Shown here: positions 42,558 to 54,576 of the stretch, piece after piece
How the letters are laid out: each line of letters begins with the position of its first letter
How positions within the stretch are numbered: the stretch's first letter is position 1
Assembly (NCBI GenBank): GCA_017551705.1
Contig: JAFZLA010000082.1
Coordinates: 1 to 64,000, forward strand
Direction: 5' to 3'
DNA length: 64,000 bases
From: Treponema sp.
GTDB lineage: Bacteria > Spirochaetota > Spirochaetia > Treponematales > Treponemataceae
Made by a program: the position numbers and the translations under genes
Notes under the pieces: generated by a model
Told to the model about the DNA's origin: nothing
Seen by the model: the letters and a program-made list of their open reading frames with translations, nothing else
Databases searched by the model: none

Positions 42558-44408
42558 ATGGCAGACGTAAAAGAACAAATACGCGCGGCGCTTGCGGCCG
42601 CTTTGAACCAGTTTAAGACAGAAAAAAATATCGACGCGCCCGACGTTGACGGCGCCTCTTTGATTTTGGAAAATCCGCCGGACCCAAAAATGGGCGACGT
42701 GGGCGTTCCGCTTTTCGCTTTCGCAAAGACATTTAGAATGGGGCCTCCGCAGATTTCGGCGGGCGTGGCCCAAATCCTCAAGTGCGCGGACGAAATAGGC
42801 GGCGTCAAGGTTTGCGACCTTGGCGAGATTTTGAACCTTGGCCCTTACGTAAATTTCAAGCTCAACAAGGGGAACGAAACTTATTCAATCCTTAAAAAAA
42901 TTTCCGAGCAAAAGGACGGCTACGGTTCCTTTGGAACGGACGGCAAAAAGCCAATGGAAGGCCGCCGCGTCATGGTGGAATTTTCTTCCCCCAACACAAA
43001 CAAGCCGCTGCACCTTGGACACGTTCGCAACGACGCGCTTGGCGAAAGCGTAAGCCGCATTCTTAAAAAGGCCGGCGCCGACGTTTACAAAGTCAACATC
43101 ATCAACAACCGCGGCGTTCACATTTGCAAGAGCATGCTGGCCTACCAACTGTTCCACCAAAAAAATGGCGACACTCCCGCCTCGCTTGGCATCAAGGGCG
43201 ACCACTTTGTAGGAAACTGCTACGTCGAATTTGACAAGTACCTAAAGGGCGAGAAAGACAAGCCCGAGACCGCTCACCCCGAGGCCGCGCAGCAAGCCGA
43301 AGAAATGCTGGTCAAGTGGGAAGCGGGAGACGCTGACGTGCGCGCGCTTTGGCAAAAGATGAACGACTGGACTTTGCGGGGCGTGCAAGAGACTTACGAG
43401 CGCACGGGCGTTTCGTTTGACAAGCTTTATTTTGAAAGCGACACTTACCTTAAGGGCAAGGACGAAATTCAGCGCGGCCTTGACATGGGAATTTTCTTTA
43501 AGGCCGCCGACGGTTCCACCCGCGTTGACGTTACCGAAGCCGTTGGCAAAGGAAAGGACGGCGAGGACCACGAAAAAGTTTTGCTGCGTTCCGATGGAAC
43601 AAGCGTCTACATCACGCAGGACATCGGAACTGCGATCAGCCGCCACAAGGACTGGCCCTTCAACCAAATGGTTTATGTCGTTGCCAGCGAGCAAAATTTT
43701 CACTTTAAGGTTTTGTTCTACATTCTTAAAAAGCTGGGCTTTGACTGGGCTCAAAAACTCTTCCACCTAAGCTACGGCCTTGTCAACCTTCCAAGCGGAA
43801 GAATGAAAAGCCGCGAGGGAACTGTCGTCGACGCGGACGACTTGTTGGACAGCCTGCACGCCGACGCGCTCAAAGAAATTATGGCCAAAGGCCGCGACAA
43901 AGAGTTGGACGACCCCGACGCTGTCGCCGAAAAAGTCGCGCTCGCCGCAGTCCATTACTACATGCTGCAAGCCACGCCCATAAAGGACATGCTCTTTAAT
44001 CCCGAAGAATCGCTTAGCTTCAACGGAAACACAGGCCCTTACTTGCAATACATGGGCGCGCGCATTTCTTCTATATTGAACAAGGCAAAAGAAAGCGGCT
44101 CGCTTCCGGACTCAAGCGAGGCGGCGTGCGCGTTGTTGACAAGCGGCGACGAATGGGAGCTTGTAAAGCAATTGGGCTCATTCCCCGACATTGTCGCAAA
44201 AGCCGCGGCCAATTTGGACCCAAGCCTTGTCGCCGCCTTCTTGTACGACACGGCAAAGCTCTTTAGCAAGTTCTACCAAAATTGTCCGATACTCGCCGCC
44301 GACAGCAAAGAACTCGTTGGCGCGCGCCTCTATTTGGCGCAGTCCACCCTTGACGTTATGAAAGAGGCGATGGACTTGGTTTTGGTTCCGTTCTTGGAAA
44401 AAATGTAA
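42558..44408 (+). CDS. argS: Arginyl-tRNA synthetase
   Basis: The 616-residue class I enzyme charges tRNA-Arg. The N-terminal additional domain is followed by the HIGH-type motif in NKPLHLGHVRN. The KMSKS-equivalent loop is GRMKSREGT, as in many bacterial ArgRS. The C-terminal helical anticodon-binding domain ends near LVPFLEKM. The start at 42558 is fixed by the promoter. The stop overlaps the first base of the next gene. Confidence 0.97.
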   Translation: MADVKEQIRAALAAALNQFKTEKNIDAPDVDGASLILENPPDPKMGDVGVPLFAFAKTFRMGPPQISAGVAQILKCADEIGGVKVCDLGEILNLGPYVNFKLNKGNETYSILKKISEQKDGYGSFGTDGKKPMEGRRVMVEFSSPNTNKPLHLGHVRNDALGESVSRILKKAGADVYKVNIINNRGVHICKSMLAYQLFHQKNGDTPASLGIKGDHFVGNCYVEFDKYLKGEKDKPETAHPEAAQQAEEMLVKWEAGDADVRALWQKMNDWTLRGVQETYERTGVSFDKLYFESDTYLKGKDEIQRGLDMGIFFKAADGSTRVDVTEAVGKGKDGEDHEKVLLRSDGTSVYITQDIGTAISRHKDWPFNQMVYVVASEQNFHFKVLFYILKKLGFDWAQKLFHLSYGLVNLPSGRMKSREGTVVDADDLLDSLHADALKEIMAKGRDKELDDPDAVAEKVALAAVHYYMLQATPIKDMLFNPEESLSFNGNTGPYLQYMGARISSILNKAKESGSLPDSSEAACALLTSGDEWELVKQLGSFPDIVAKAAANLDPSLVAAFLYDTAKLFSKFYQNCPILAADSKELVGARLYLAQSTLDVMKEAMDLVLVPFLEKM

Positions 44409-46240
44409 TGAAAAAAAATTGGTCACTGACTAAGACTGCCGCCGCCGCTCTTTGTTGCACCGTTCTCGCTTCCTGCCAAAAAGTTCCCGAGATGACGCTG
44501 GAACAAATCGACGAGGCGCGCGAAAAGTCGTCGCGCGAATTTTTTACCGCCACAAAATCCAAGCCTTACCAAGGCCAAGAATTTGCGGCGGGCCAAGTAG
44601 GCGGCGAATGGAACGGCGCTTGCATGGGCGATCCAAAAACTTTCAACTTTTTGGTGGCCGAGCGCGACGCCGACAGCGCGGGCATCATGGAGCAAACAAC
44701 CGACTGGCTTTTTGACTACGACTTTTACAAGCGCGAGTGGATTCCGAGAGCCGCCTACTTTAAGATAGAAACCGACGAGGCGCGCGACGTTCTTACCGTT
44801 CACGTCACTTTGCGCGACGGCCTTTATTGGTCGTTCATCAATTCCGACAAAAAAATTCCTGTCACAAGCGACGACATAATTTGGTGGCACAACGAAGTTG
44901 CCGGCGACGAGCGCTTCCAAAGCTCGGCGTATTCGGGCCAGTTTGTGACGATGAAAGACGGCTCAAGCCGCCGCATCCAGGCCGTTAAAATTGACGACAA
45001 AAATTTTGACTTTGTGTTTCCGCGAATTGTCGCCGACCCCTTGCTGACAACGAACTGCGCTTTTAGGCCTTGCTGGCTTTACAAAGAGGCTAAAGAAAGC
45101 GGCGGCGCCGACGCGGTCAAAAATCTTTTTGGCATTGACAGCGACGTGGCGGCCATTCCGTCTATGGGAATGTGGTTCATCGAAAGCTATTCGCCGGGCC
45201 AGAGGCTGGTCTTTGCCCGCAACGACGATTATTGGCAAAAAGATTCGGCCAGCGTTTCGATTCCGTATCCGAAAAAAATGGTTTGGCAAATAATCGGCGA
45301 CCAAAACACTTCTTACCTTTTGTTCACGCAGGGAAAGTTGGAAACCTATTCGCCCACGCCCGAAAACTTGGACGACGTGATTCGCGGCCAAGACAAGGGC
45401 TACACCGTTTTTAACGCCGACGGAAGCGTGGGCGCGCAAATGTGGTCGTTCAACCAAAATCCAAAAAACAGCGCCGAGCCTTTTTACGAATGGTTTTGCA
45501 AAAAAGAATTCCGCCAAGCGATGAGCTGCCTTTTGAACCGCGACCGAATCATCGCGCAAACTTTTAGAGGCTTGGCCTATCCCAAGTACGACTTTTTTCC
45601 AAACGGAAATCCTTTTTACAATCCTGACATCCAGCTTGAATACAAGTTCGATCTAAAAAAAGCGGAGGAACTTTTGAACAAGGCGGGCTTTGCCCGTTCC
45701 TCCGACGGAACGATGTTGGACGCAAAAAAACGGCCCGTCGAATTTGACTTGACCATCGCTTCCACCGCTAACACTTCAAACGACATCGCGCAAATCATAA
45801 GCGACGAGTGCAAAAAAATCGGAATCAAGGTAAACGTGCGCCAAACCGACTTTCAAAAAATGGTGGAATCGCTTACGGCAACCTTTGACTGGCAGTCGAT
45901 AATCATCGGCCTTGGAGCCAACCTCTTTCCGTCGCAAGGCAGCAATGTGTGGCCGTCCAACGGCAACCTGCACTTGTGGCATCCCTTTCAAAAAAAGCCC
46001 GCCACTGACTGGGAGGCGCGATTGGACTACTTGTACAACGAGGGCAGCTACACAAGCGACAAAGAGGCCGCGCAAAAAATCTGGGACGAATACCAGCGCT
46101 TGATTTTGGAGCAATGCCCGATGATTTACCTTGTGCGCCCGGCAACTTTTTTTGCCATCCGCGACAAGTGGAATTTGACCAACTTTTACTATGACAATTT
46201 GAACGGTTCCAAGACAGAGTGGGTGTGGCTGGAGCAGTGA
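44408..46240 (+). CDS. Oligopeptide-type ABC transporter substrate-binding lipoprotein
   Basis: The protein has 610 residues. The signal peptide ends in a lipobox VLASC. The SBP_bac_5 fold is seen in MGDPKTFNFLVAERD, WKFDDGLYWS-like VTLRDGLYWSFINSD, LTSDDI-like PVTSDDIIWW, and FNLKKAEELLNKAGF near residue 410. It binds peptides or similar ligands in the periplasm and delivers them to an Opp/Dpp permease. No permease is adjacent; the only Opp-type permease/ATPase set in the window is at 14456-18694, itself without a binding protein. The gene directly follows argS and is probably co-transcribed. Confidence 0.93.
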   Translation: MKKNWSLTKTAAAALCCTVLASCQKVPEMTLEQIDEAREKSSREFFTATKSKPYQGQEFAAGQVGGEWNGACMGDPKTFNFLVAERDADSAGIMEQTTDWLFDYDFYKREWIPRAAYFKIETDEARDVLTVHVTLRDGLYWSFINSDKKIPVTSDDIIWWHNEVAGDERFQSSAYSGQFVTMKDGSSRRIQAVKIDDKNFDFVFPRIVADPLLTTNCAFRPCWLYKEAKESGGADAVKNLFGIDSDVAAIPSMGMWFIESYSPGQRLVFARNDDYWQKDSASVSIPYPKKMVWQIIGDQNTSYLLFTQGKLETYSPTPENLDDVIRGQDKGYTVFNADGSVGAQMWSFNQNPKNSAEPFYEWFCKKEFRQAMSCLLNRDRIIAQTFRGLAYPKYDFFPNGNPFYNPDIQLEYKFDLKKAEELLNKAGFARSSDGTMLDAKKRPVEFDLTIASTANTSNDIAQIISDECKKIGIKVNVRQTDFQKMVESLTATFDWQSIIIGLGANLFPSQGSNVWPSNGNLHLWHPFQKKPATDWEARLDYLYNEGSYTSDKEAAQKIWDEYQRLILEQCPMIYLVRPATFFAIRDKWNLTNFYYDNLNGSKTEWVWLEQ

Positions 46241-46251
46241 ACGAATTTTCC

Positions 46252-46280
46252 TTGCAAAATTCCGCTTTTCAAATTATACT
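46252..46280 (+). promoter_or_regulatory. Adenine deaminase promoter, leaderless geometry
   Basis: TTGCAA (46252-46257), 17 bases, TATACT (46275-46280). The predicted +1 coincides with the ATG at 46287. Confidence 0.75.
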
Positions 46281-46286
46281 TTTAGT

Positions 46287-48041
46287 ATGAAGAATTGTTT
46301 TAACGCAAAATCATTAAAACGCCAAATCAGAGTGGCGCGCGGCGCGGAGAGCGCGGACTTGGTCATAAAGAATTGCCGCGCGGTCAACGTTTTTTCTTGC
46401 GAGATTACTGACGGCGACATCGCGATTGTTGACGGCATTGTTGTCGGAATCGGAAGCTACTCCGGAAAGAACGAAATTGACGCGCATGGGGCATACGCCA
46501 TTCCGGGCTTGATCGACAGCCATATTCACATAGAATCATCTTTTTTGACGCCGGAAGAATTTGGCCGGCTTGCCGTTCCCTTTGGAACGACGACCGTAAT
46601 AGCGGACCCGCACGAAATTGTCAACGTTTGCGGAATGGACGGATTTAAATTTATGGTTAAGGCCAGCGAAAAAACGGCGCTGGACATAAAGTTTATGGTT
46701 CCGTCATGCGTTCCCGCGACAGAGTTTGAAACGTCTGGAGCAAGATTTGACTCCAAGCAAATAGCAAAAGTCATGGGCATGGAAAAGGTCTTGGGCCTTG
46801 GCGAGCTTATGAATTACGTGGACGCGCTTGCTTGCGAAGACGAGATGGTAAAAAAAATCGCGATTGCCAGAAAATACAATAAGTTCATTGACGGGCACGC
46901 GCCCGACGTTGCAGGAAAAGACCGCCAGGCCTATGCCGCCTTTGGCGCAAGGACCGACCACGAAAGTTCCACCTTGCAGGAAATGCGCGAGACGATTCAA
47001 TGCGGGATGTACGTTGAGATGCGCGACGGTTCGGCCTGCCACGATTTGGAAAACCTTGCCGCCGGAGTCACCGAAAAGAATTCGCGCCGCTGCCTCTTGT
47101 GTTCCGACGACCGGCATCCTGTGATTTTTTACAAAAAGGGCCACGTCAATTCGCACTTGCGGATTTGCGTCCAAAAGGGAATCGACCCGATAACCGCAAT
47201 CCAAATGGGCAGCCTCAACGCCGCCCACGCCTACCACCTTTACGACCGCGGCGCCATCGCCCCGGGCTTTAGGGCGGACATCGTTCTTGTGGACAACCTT
47301 GAAAATTTTGACGCGCAAAAAGTTTTCATCAAGGGAGAGCTTGTGGCGCAGGACGGAAAATATTTAAAGGCCGTAAAAAAAGTTCCTATAAAAAAAGTCG
47401 CTTCCAGCGTCAACATAAAAAACTATTCCAAAGAAAAACTGACCTTGCGGCTTTCGGACAAATCGGAAAAAGTCACTGTCCACGCGATAGAGCTTTCGCC
47501 CGGAAGCATCGTCACAAAGGACGCGCTTGTCCAGACCGTGACCGACGAGGGCGGAAACTTTGTCTTTGACCCAGACGTTGACTTGGTCAAAATCGCGGTG
47601 GTCGAGCGCCACCACAACACAGGGAACGTTGGTCTGGCTCTCTTAAAAAATTACGGCATAAAGCAGGGAGCTGTGGCGCTTACCGTTGCGCACGATTCCC
47701 ACAACATAATTTGCGCCGGCACCGACGACGAGCAAATGGACGCCGCGATTCGCGCGGTCGAAAAGGCCGGCGGCGGAATTGCGCTGATCCACCAAAACAA
47801 GCAAATCGCCTTTTTGCCCTTGCCGGTGGCCGGCCTTATGAGCGACCGCGACGCCGTTTGGGTAAAGGAGCGGCTGGAACAAATTCACGAAGCCGCAAAA
47901 GTTCTTGGCGTAAATCCAAAAATCGGCTCGGTGTCAACCTTGTGCTTTATGGCGCTTCCCGTCATTCCCGAGCTTAAGGTTACGGACAAGGGCCTCTTTG
48001 ACGTCCGCCAGTTCAAGTTTGTGGACATCAGGGTTAATTGA
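46287..48041 (+). CDS. ade: Adenine deaminase
   Basis: The 584-residue amidohydrolase-type enzyme converts adenine to hypoxanthine for purine salvage. The metal-site motifs are GLIDSHIHIESSFLTPEEF, DPHEIVNVCG, DGHAPDVAGKD, and the later CSDDRHP. The C-terminal domain contains VALTVAHDSHNIICAGTDD, characteristic of Ade and not of adenosine deaminase. The length is typical. It is leaderless by prediction. A pair of palindromes separates it from ackA. Confidence 0.95.
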   Translation: MKNCFNAKSLKRQIRVARGAESADLVIKNCRAVNVFSCEITDGDIAIVDGIVVGIGSYSGKNEIDAHGAYAIPGLIDSHIHIESSFLTPEEFGRLAVPFGTTTVIADPHEIVNVCGMDGFKFMVKASEKTALDIKFMVPSCVPATEFETSGARFDSKQIAKVMGMEKVLGLGELMNYVDALACEDEMVKKIAIARKYNKFIDGHAPDVAGKDRQAYAAFGARTDHESSTLQEMRETIQCGMYVEMRDGSACHDLENLAAGVTEKNSRRCLLCSDDRHPVIFYKKGHVNSHLRICVQKGIDPITAIQMGSLNAAHAYHLYDRGAIAPGFRADIVLVDNLENFDAQKVFIKGELVAQDGKYLKAVKKVPIKKVASSVNIKNYSKEKLTLRLSDKSEKVTVHAIELSPGSIVTKDALVQTVTDEGGNFVFDPDVDLVKIAVVERHHNTGNVGLALLKNYGIKQGAVALTVAHDSHNIICAGTDDEQMDAAIRAVEKAGGGIALIHQNKQIAFLPLPVAGLMSDRDAVWVKERLEQIHEAAKVLGVNPKIGSVSTLCFMALPVIPELKVTDKGLFDVRQFKFVDIRVN

Positions 48042-48046
48042 CACAC

Positions 48047-48089
48047 CACCGCTTGCGGTGATAAGATAGTTATCACATTTTTCTATAAT
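48047..48089 (+). promoter_or_regulatory. Palindromes and -10 box upstream of ackA
   Basis: CACCGC/GCGGTG (48047-48052, 48055-48060) and, overlapping it, GTGATAA (48058-48064) with TTATCAC (48070-48076) precede TATAAT (48084-48089). The second palindrome sits at the -35 position, as an operator or activator site would. CGAGGGA is the ribosome binding site. Confidence 0.5.
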
Positions 48090-48105
48090 ATACCGAGGGA
48101 ATTTT

Positions 48106-49446
48106 ATGGTAATTCTTACATTGAACTGCGGATCGTCTTCCGCGAAGTATCAGGTTTACGATTGGGACAACAAAGAGGTTATGGCTAACGGCGTGGTTGA
48201 GCGCATCGGAATCGAGGGCAGCTGCATCACGCACAAGGCCAAAGGAAAAAAGACCGAAATCGAAAGCCCTTGCCCCACGCACAAAGAGGCCATCGAGCTT
48301 ATCATCAAAGAAATCACCGACCCCGAAGTTGGCGTGATTAAAAATATGGACGAAATCGGCGCTGTCGGCCACCGCGTTTTGCACGGCGGAGAAAAATTCA
48401 CCAAGAGCGTTTTGATCACCCCCGAAGTTTTGGACGGCTTCCGCGAGGTTGTCGATTTGGGCCCCTTGCACATGCCCGCCAACATCATGGGAATCGAGGC
48501 CGCGCAAAAGGTTATGCCCAACGTTCCGCACTCCGCCATCATGGACACGGCCTGGCACCAGACGATGCCCGAAGAAACTTTCCAATACGCCATTCCCCGC
48601 GAATGGTATGAAAAATACGCCGCCCGCCGCTACGGCTTCCACGGAACCAGCTTCCTTTACACAGCCAAGCGCGCCGCCGTTTTGCTTGGCAAAGACCCCA
48701 AGGACACAAACCTCATCATTTGCCACATCGGAAACGGCTCGTCAATGTGCGCCGTCAAAAACGGCGTTTGCTACGACACCACGATGGGAATCACTCCGCT
48801 TGAAGGCCTTGTTATGGGAACCCGCTCGGGCGACCTTGACCCAGCGCTTCCGTTTTACATCATGCGCAAGACCGGCATGAGCGCCGACGAGATGGACAAG
48901 GCCCTCAACAAAAAGTGCGGCTGCCTTGGCATCACAGGAAAATATTCAGACCGCCGCGACATCGAAATCGACGCTGCCAAGGGCGACAAGCTTTGCCAGC
49001 TTAGCATCGAGATGGAAGCCTTGCGCATCAAAAAATACATCGGAGCCTTTATGGCCGAGCTTGGCCGCGTTGACGCGATTGTTTGGACTGCCGGCGTAGG
49101 CGAGCGCGGACCCATCACCAGAATGAAGGCGTGCAGCGGCTTGGAAAACTACGGCATAAAAATCGACGCCCAGCGCAACGACTGGTCGTTCACAGGCAAC
49201 GCCGAAACTTACATCCACGCCGACGATAGCAAGACAAAGATTTTTGTAATCCCCACCGACGAAGAGCTTGTAATGACTGAGGACGCCTACGCCTTGATGA
49301 AGGGCACTTACGACGTTCACACAAAGTTCAAGTACTCTTTCCAAGACCCCGCCTACGTCAACAAGGCTCGCGAAGAAGGCCTTAAGGGCGACTTGGTCAA
49401 GCGGCCCAACATCGCCAAGATTTTGGCGCGAGATTTGCTCAAGTAA
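48106..49446 (+). CDS. ackA: Acetate kinase
   Basis: The 446-residue enzyme makes ATP from acetyl phosphate, the final step of acetate fermentation. Signatures are [18 protein letters not shown], the [12 protein letters not shown] region, [31 protein letters not shown], and [12 protein letters not shown]. The C-terminal part is longer than the common 400 residues and ends in a charged tail ([20 protein letters not shown]). No pta gene is adjacent. A strong terminator follows. Confidence 0.97.
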   Translation: MVILTLNCGSSSAKYQVYDWDNKEVMANGVVERIGIEGSCITHKAKGKKTEIESPCPTHKEAIELIIKEITDPEVGVIKNMDEIGAVGHRVLHGGEKFTKSVLITPEVLDGFREVVDLGPLHMPANIMGIEAAQKVMPNVPHSAIMDTAWHQTMPEETFQYAIPREWYEKYAARRYGFHGTSFLYTAKRAAVLLGKDPKDTNLIICHIGNGSSMCAVKNGVCYDTTMGITPLEGLVMGTRSGDLDPALPFYIMRKTGMSADEMDKALNKKCGCLGITGKYSDRRDIEIDAAKGDKLCQLSIEMEALRIKKYIGAFMAELGRVDAIVWTAGVGERGPITRMKACSGLENYGIKIDAQRNDWSFTGNAETYIHADDSKTKIFVIPTDEELVMTEDAYALMKGTYDVHTKFKYSFQDPAYVNKAREEGLKGDLVKRPNIAKILARDLLK

Positions 49447-49459
49447 TTTGAGCGCCAAT

Positions 49460-49492
49460 AAAAAAGCCGCGGCATTTCGCCGCGGCTTTTTT
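49460..49492. terminator. ackA terminator (bidirectional)
   Basis: Stem AAAAAAGCCGCGGC (49460-49473) and GCCGCGGCTTTTTT (49479-49492) with loop ATTTC. It also faces the convergent leuS gene. Confidence 0.92.
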
Positions 49493-49598
49493 AGTCTTTC
49501 TAAAACTCCGCTGTTCGCGCGAGCTTGGTTGCGAGCGCGAATGTTGCGGCTTATGCGGCTAGCAAGTCGTTTAGGGCTTGCCTGCAATTTTATTGCCG

Positions 49599-52151
<2,553 letters not shown>

Positions 52152-52219
52152 TTTATACCTCAAAAATGTGGTTGAATTTGAATGTCAATATTACCATAAA
52201 TCGCGCTAATATTCAACAC

Positions 52220-52248
52220 TAGCAAAAACGCTCGCAGAGCGTTATAAT
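52220..52248 (+). promoter_or_regulatory. Acyltransferase promoter, leaderless geometry
   Basis: TAGCAA (52220-52225), 17 bases, TATAAT (52243-52248). The predicted +1 coincides with the ATG at 52255. Confidence 0.6.
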
Positions 52249-52254
52249 GTTTTT

Positions 52255-53550
52255 ATGACAATTCCAATGGTATCAATAATCGTTTACGGCGCGTGGTTGG
52301 CGCTTTTGTTGGTTGGAAGCCGCCGCGCTCCCAAAGGCTCGTTCCACCAGGACTTTATGTCGCTTGAGGCCACAAAAAATTTGCAGGGCTTTGCGGCGCT
52401 TGGCGTGATTTGCCACCACCTTTCGCAGCCGCCGCAGAATGGCGGGCCGATGGACGCTCTTGGACAAATGCAGCTTTTTAGGGAAATCGGCTTTTGCTTT
52501 GTGGCGGTTTTCTTTTTTGTTTCGGGCTACGGCCTTTTAAAGAGCCTTGAGTCAAAGCCAAATTACTTGGACAAATTCGCGCGCCGCCGCATCCTTCCCA
52601 TCGTGGTGTGCTTTTATGTGATGAACCTTTTTTACATCGCCTTCCACTTGGCCTTGGGAACAAAGATGCCCGTCTCGGAATGGATTTGCAAAATCACCGG
52701 CGTGGCGCTTTTAAACGACAACGCTTGGTTTGTTCCTGTAATCATTGTAATGTACTTGGCCTTTTACGCCGCCTTTAAGAAGGGCGCAGGCCAGACGGGG
52801 GCGAACAGCAACCGCGCCTTTGCCTTTGTGTTTGCCGTAATCGCGCTGCAAATCGGCTGGTTCTTGTTCAACAAGCACTTTACTTGGTGGTGGGGCGAGC
52901 GCGATTGGTGGAAAAAGCCCGGCGCGCTATTTTTGGCGCCCTGGTACAAGCGGCCCGTCGCCCTTTGGTATGAGGGCGAATGGTGGGTCAACTCGACAAT
53001 CGCATTTTTTGTGGGAATGCTTTTTGCCCGCAACGAAAAGAGCGTCGTTGAATTTTTTAAACGCGCGTGGGTTGTCAAACTTATAATTTCCATTTTGCTC
53101 TTTGTCGGAGCCTTTGCCTTCAAGATGTCTTTGTGGGAAAACAACATTCACTATTGGCTGGAATTTAGCGGCGACAACACGACGCTTCCGCGCGTGATTA
53201 TGTTTAGCTCGGACACATTGCTTGTCCTCACATGGCTTTTGTTCCTCTGTTTGCTTAGAATGAAAATTTGGACAAAGAACCGCGTCTTTGAGTTGTGGGG
53301 AAAATATTCCTTGGAATTTTATCTTATGCAGGCTATTCCGCTAAGGGCTTTTTCTATTCTCTTTGGATGGAGCGACAAAAGCTTTAGGGCAAAGGAAGGC
53401 CTCAAGCTTGGCGGCTGGAACGACCAGCTTATGGCGCTCGCCTACTTGGTCTTGGCAATCGCGGCCACAATGCTTTTGGGAATCATTGTTAAGTTTGTGA
53501 CGCAAAGAATCGTAGGACTCTTTTTCGAAAAGCGCGGAGAAAAAGCCTGA
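52255..53550 (+). CDS. Acyltransferase-3-like integral membrane protein
   Basis: The protein has 431 residues with about ten hydrophobic helices. The catalytic-type histidine is in GVICHHLSQPP after the first helices, and an FFFVSGYGLLKSL motif follows, as in membrane acyltransferases that O-acylate surface glycans or lipids. The fold match is by layout, and the residues around the motif are not the most common ones. It overlaps the M28 peptidase gene (TGATG). Confidence 0.82.
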   Translation: MTIPMVSIIVYGAWLALLLVGSRRAPKGSFHQDFMSLEATKNLQGFAALGVICHHLSQPPQNGGPMDALGQMQLFREIGFCFVAVFFFVSGYGLLKSLESKPNYLDKFARRRILPIVVCFYVMNLFYIAFHLALGTKMPVSEWICKITGVALLNDNAWFVPVIIVMYLAFYAAFKKGAGQTGANSNRAFAFVFAVIALQIGWFLFNKHFTWWWGERDWWKKPGALFLAPWYKRPVALWYEGEWWVNSTIAFFVGMLFARNEKSVVEFFKRAWVVKLIISILLFVGAFAFKMSLWENNIHYWLEFSGDNTTLPRVIMFSSDTLLVLTWLLFLCLLRMKIWTKNRVFELWGKYSLEFYLMQAIPLRAFSILFGWSDKSFRAKEGLKLGGWNDQLMALAYLVLAIAATMLLGIIVKFVTQRIVGLFFEKRGEKA

Positions 53551-54455
53551 TGGATTTTGCGTCGCCGCAAGCGTCTGGGGTCGCGGCAAAACTCGCGCCC
53601 GAATACGAAATGTTTTTGCGCCCCGGCACAGACCGAGCCGCCTTTATCCAAACCTATCTTGGAGCGCGCGGCGTTGATTGCGCCGTCATAAGCGTAGAAG
53701 GCAAGCGCCACATTTACGTAAAGCTTCCGCGGCAGGGTTACGACGCGACCTTTAGGGTAAAGACAATCATCGCGCACTACGACATCGTGGCGCAAAGTCC
53801 CGGCGCCAACGACAACTCTTCGTCGGTTTTTTGCCTGATGGACTTTGCCGCGCGCCTGGCTCATTTTAAGGGCGTCCACAACTGCAGAATATTTTTTACC
53901 GACGGCGAGGAGCTGGGAAGCGGCGGCGTCCACGAGCAGGGCGCTTTTTCGCTTGCTTCCACCATGCAAAAGTGCGGAATCCGCGACGAAGACATTTACG
54001 TCTTTGACTGCGTGGGCAGGGGAACGGTTCCGCTTTTGGGCTTGAACGTTCTTCCGCCCGGCGCGCCCGCAAGCTTTGCAAAAAAGTTCAACGCGCTCAA
54101 GCAGGGCGTTGTGGGAATATTTTCCTCGCTGGGCCTTAACTGGGTCAACCTACCTATGCCCTACAGCGACAACGCGGGCTTTTTGGCCAACGGCTTTCCG
54201 GCCGTGGCGATCACTATGTTGCCCGATTCGGAGGCCCAAACCTACATGGCCGCCCTTCAAGCCGAGCCCGACCTTTTGCGCTACGTTCAAAACAAAGACG
54301 TTCCGCCAAACAAAACTGCCGCTCTCCACGACTTGCTTCCATACACATGGCGCCTGATGCACACCGACGGCGACGACTTGGCATCTCTGACCCCCCAAAG
54401 CTTTGGAATCATCGCCCGCATCTTGGACGCCATCGCCCTGCGAAAAACGATGTAA
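53550..54455 (+). CDS. M28-family zinc peptidase
   Basis: The protein has 301 residues and no signal peptide. Metal ligands follow the M28 order: His in IIAHYDIVAQ, Asp in SPGANDNSSSV, Glu pair in FTDGEELGSGG, Asp in VFDCVGRG, and His in LMHTDGDD. Members are aminopeptidases or glutaminyl cyclases. The absence of a signal suggests cytoplasmic peptide processing. It is translationally coupled to the upstream acyltransferase gene. Confidence 0.88.
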   Translation: MDFASPQASGVAAKLAPEYEMFLRPGTDRAAFIQTYLGARGVDCAVISVEGKRHIYVKLPRQGYDATFRVKTIIAHYDIVAQSPGANDNSSSVFCLMDFAARLAHFKGVHNCRIFFTDGEELGSGGVHEQGAFSLASTMQKCGIRDEDIYVFDCVGRGTVPLLGLNVLPPGAPASFAKKFNALKQGVVGIFSSLGLNWVNLPMPYSDNAGFLANGFPAVAITMLPDSEAQTYMAALQAEPDLLRYVQNKDVPPNKTAALHDLLPYTWRLMHTDGDDLASLTPQSFGIIARILDAIALRKTM

Positions 54456-54504
54456 GGTCCGCTTTCTTTCGTTCTCCTCAAAAAAAAATTTTCCAAAAAA
54501 ACGC

Positions 54505-54532
54505 TAAACTTTTCCCTTAAACCTGCCGATAA
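54505..54532 (+). promoter_or_regulatory. Sigma-28 (FliA)-like promoter
   Basis: TAAACTTT (54505-54512), 12 bases, GCCGATAA (54525-54532). The -10 matches the FliA consensus fully and the -35 at seven of eight positions. The spacer is one base longer than the standard eleven. No sigma-70 promoter is evident. Confidence 0.6.
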
Positions 54533-54576
54533 TGAAGTGTCGAATAACGGCCTTTTGCCGTTGGCATGGGAATTTC

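Noticed and set aside
48047-48060. Terminator after adenine deaminase
   Set aside because: The short CACCGC/GCGGTG hairpin has no following T-run and overlaps the ackA palindrome.
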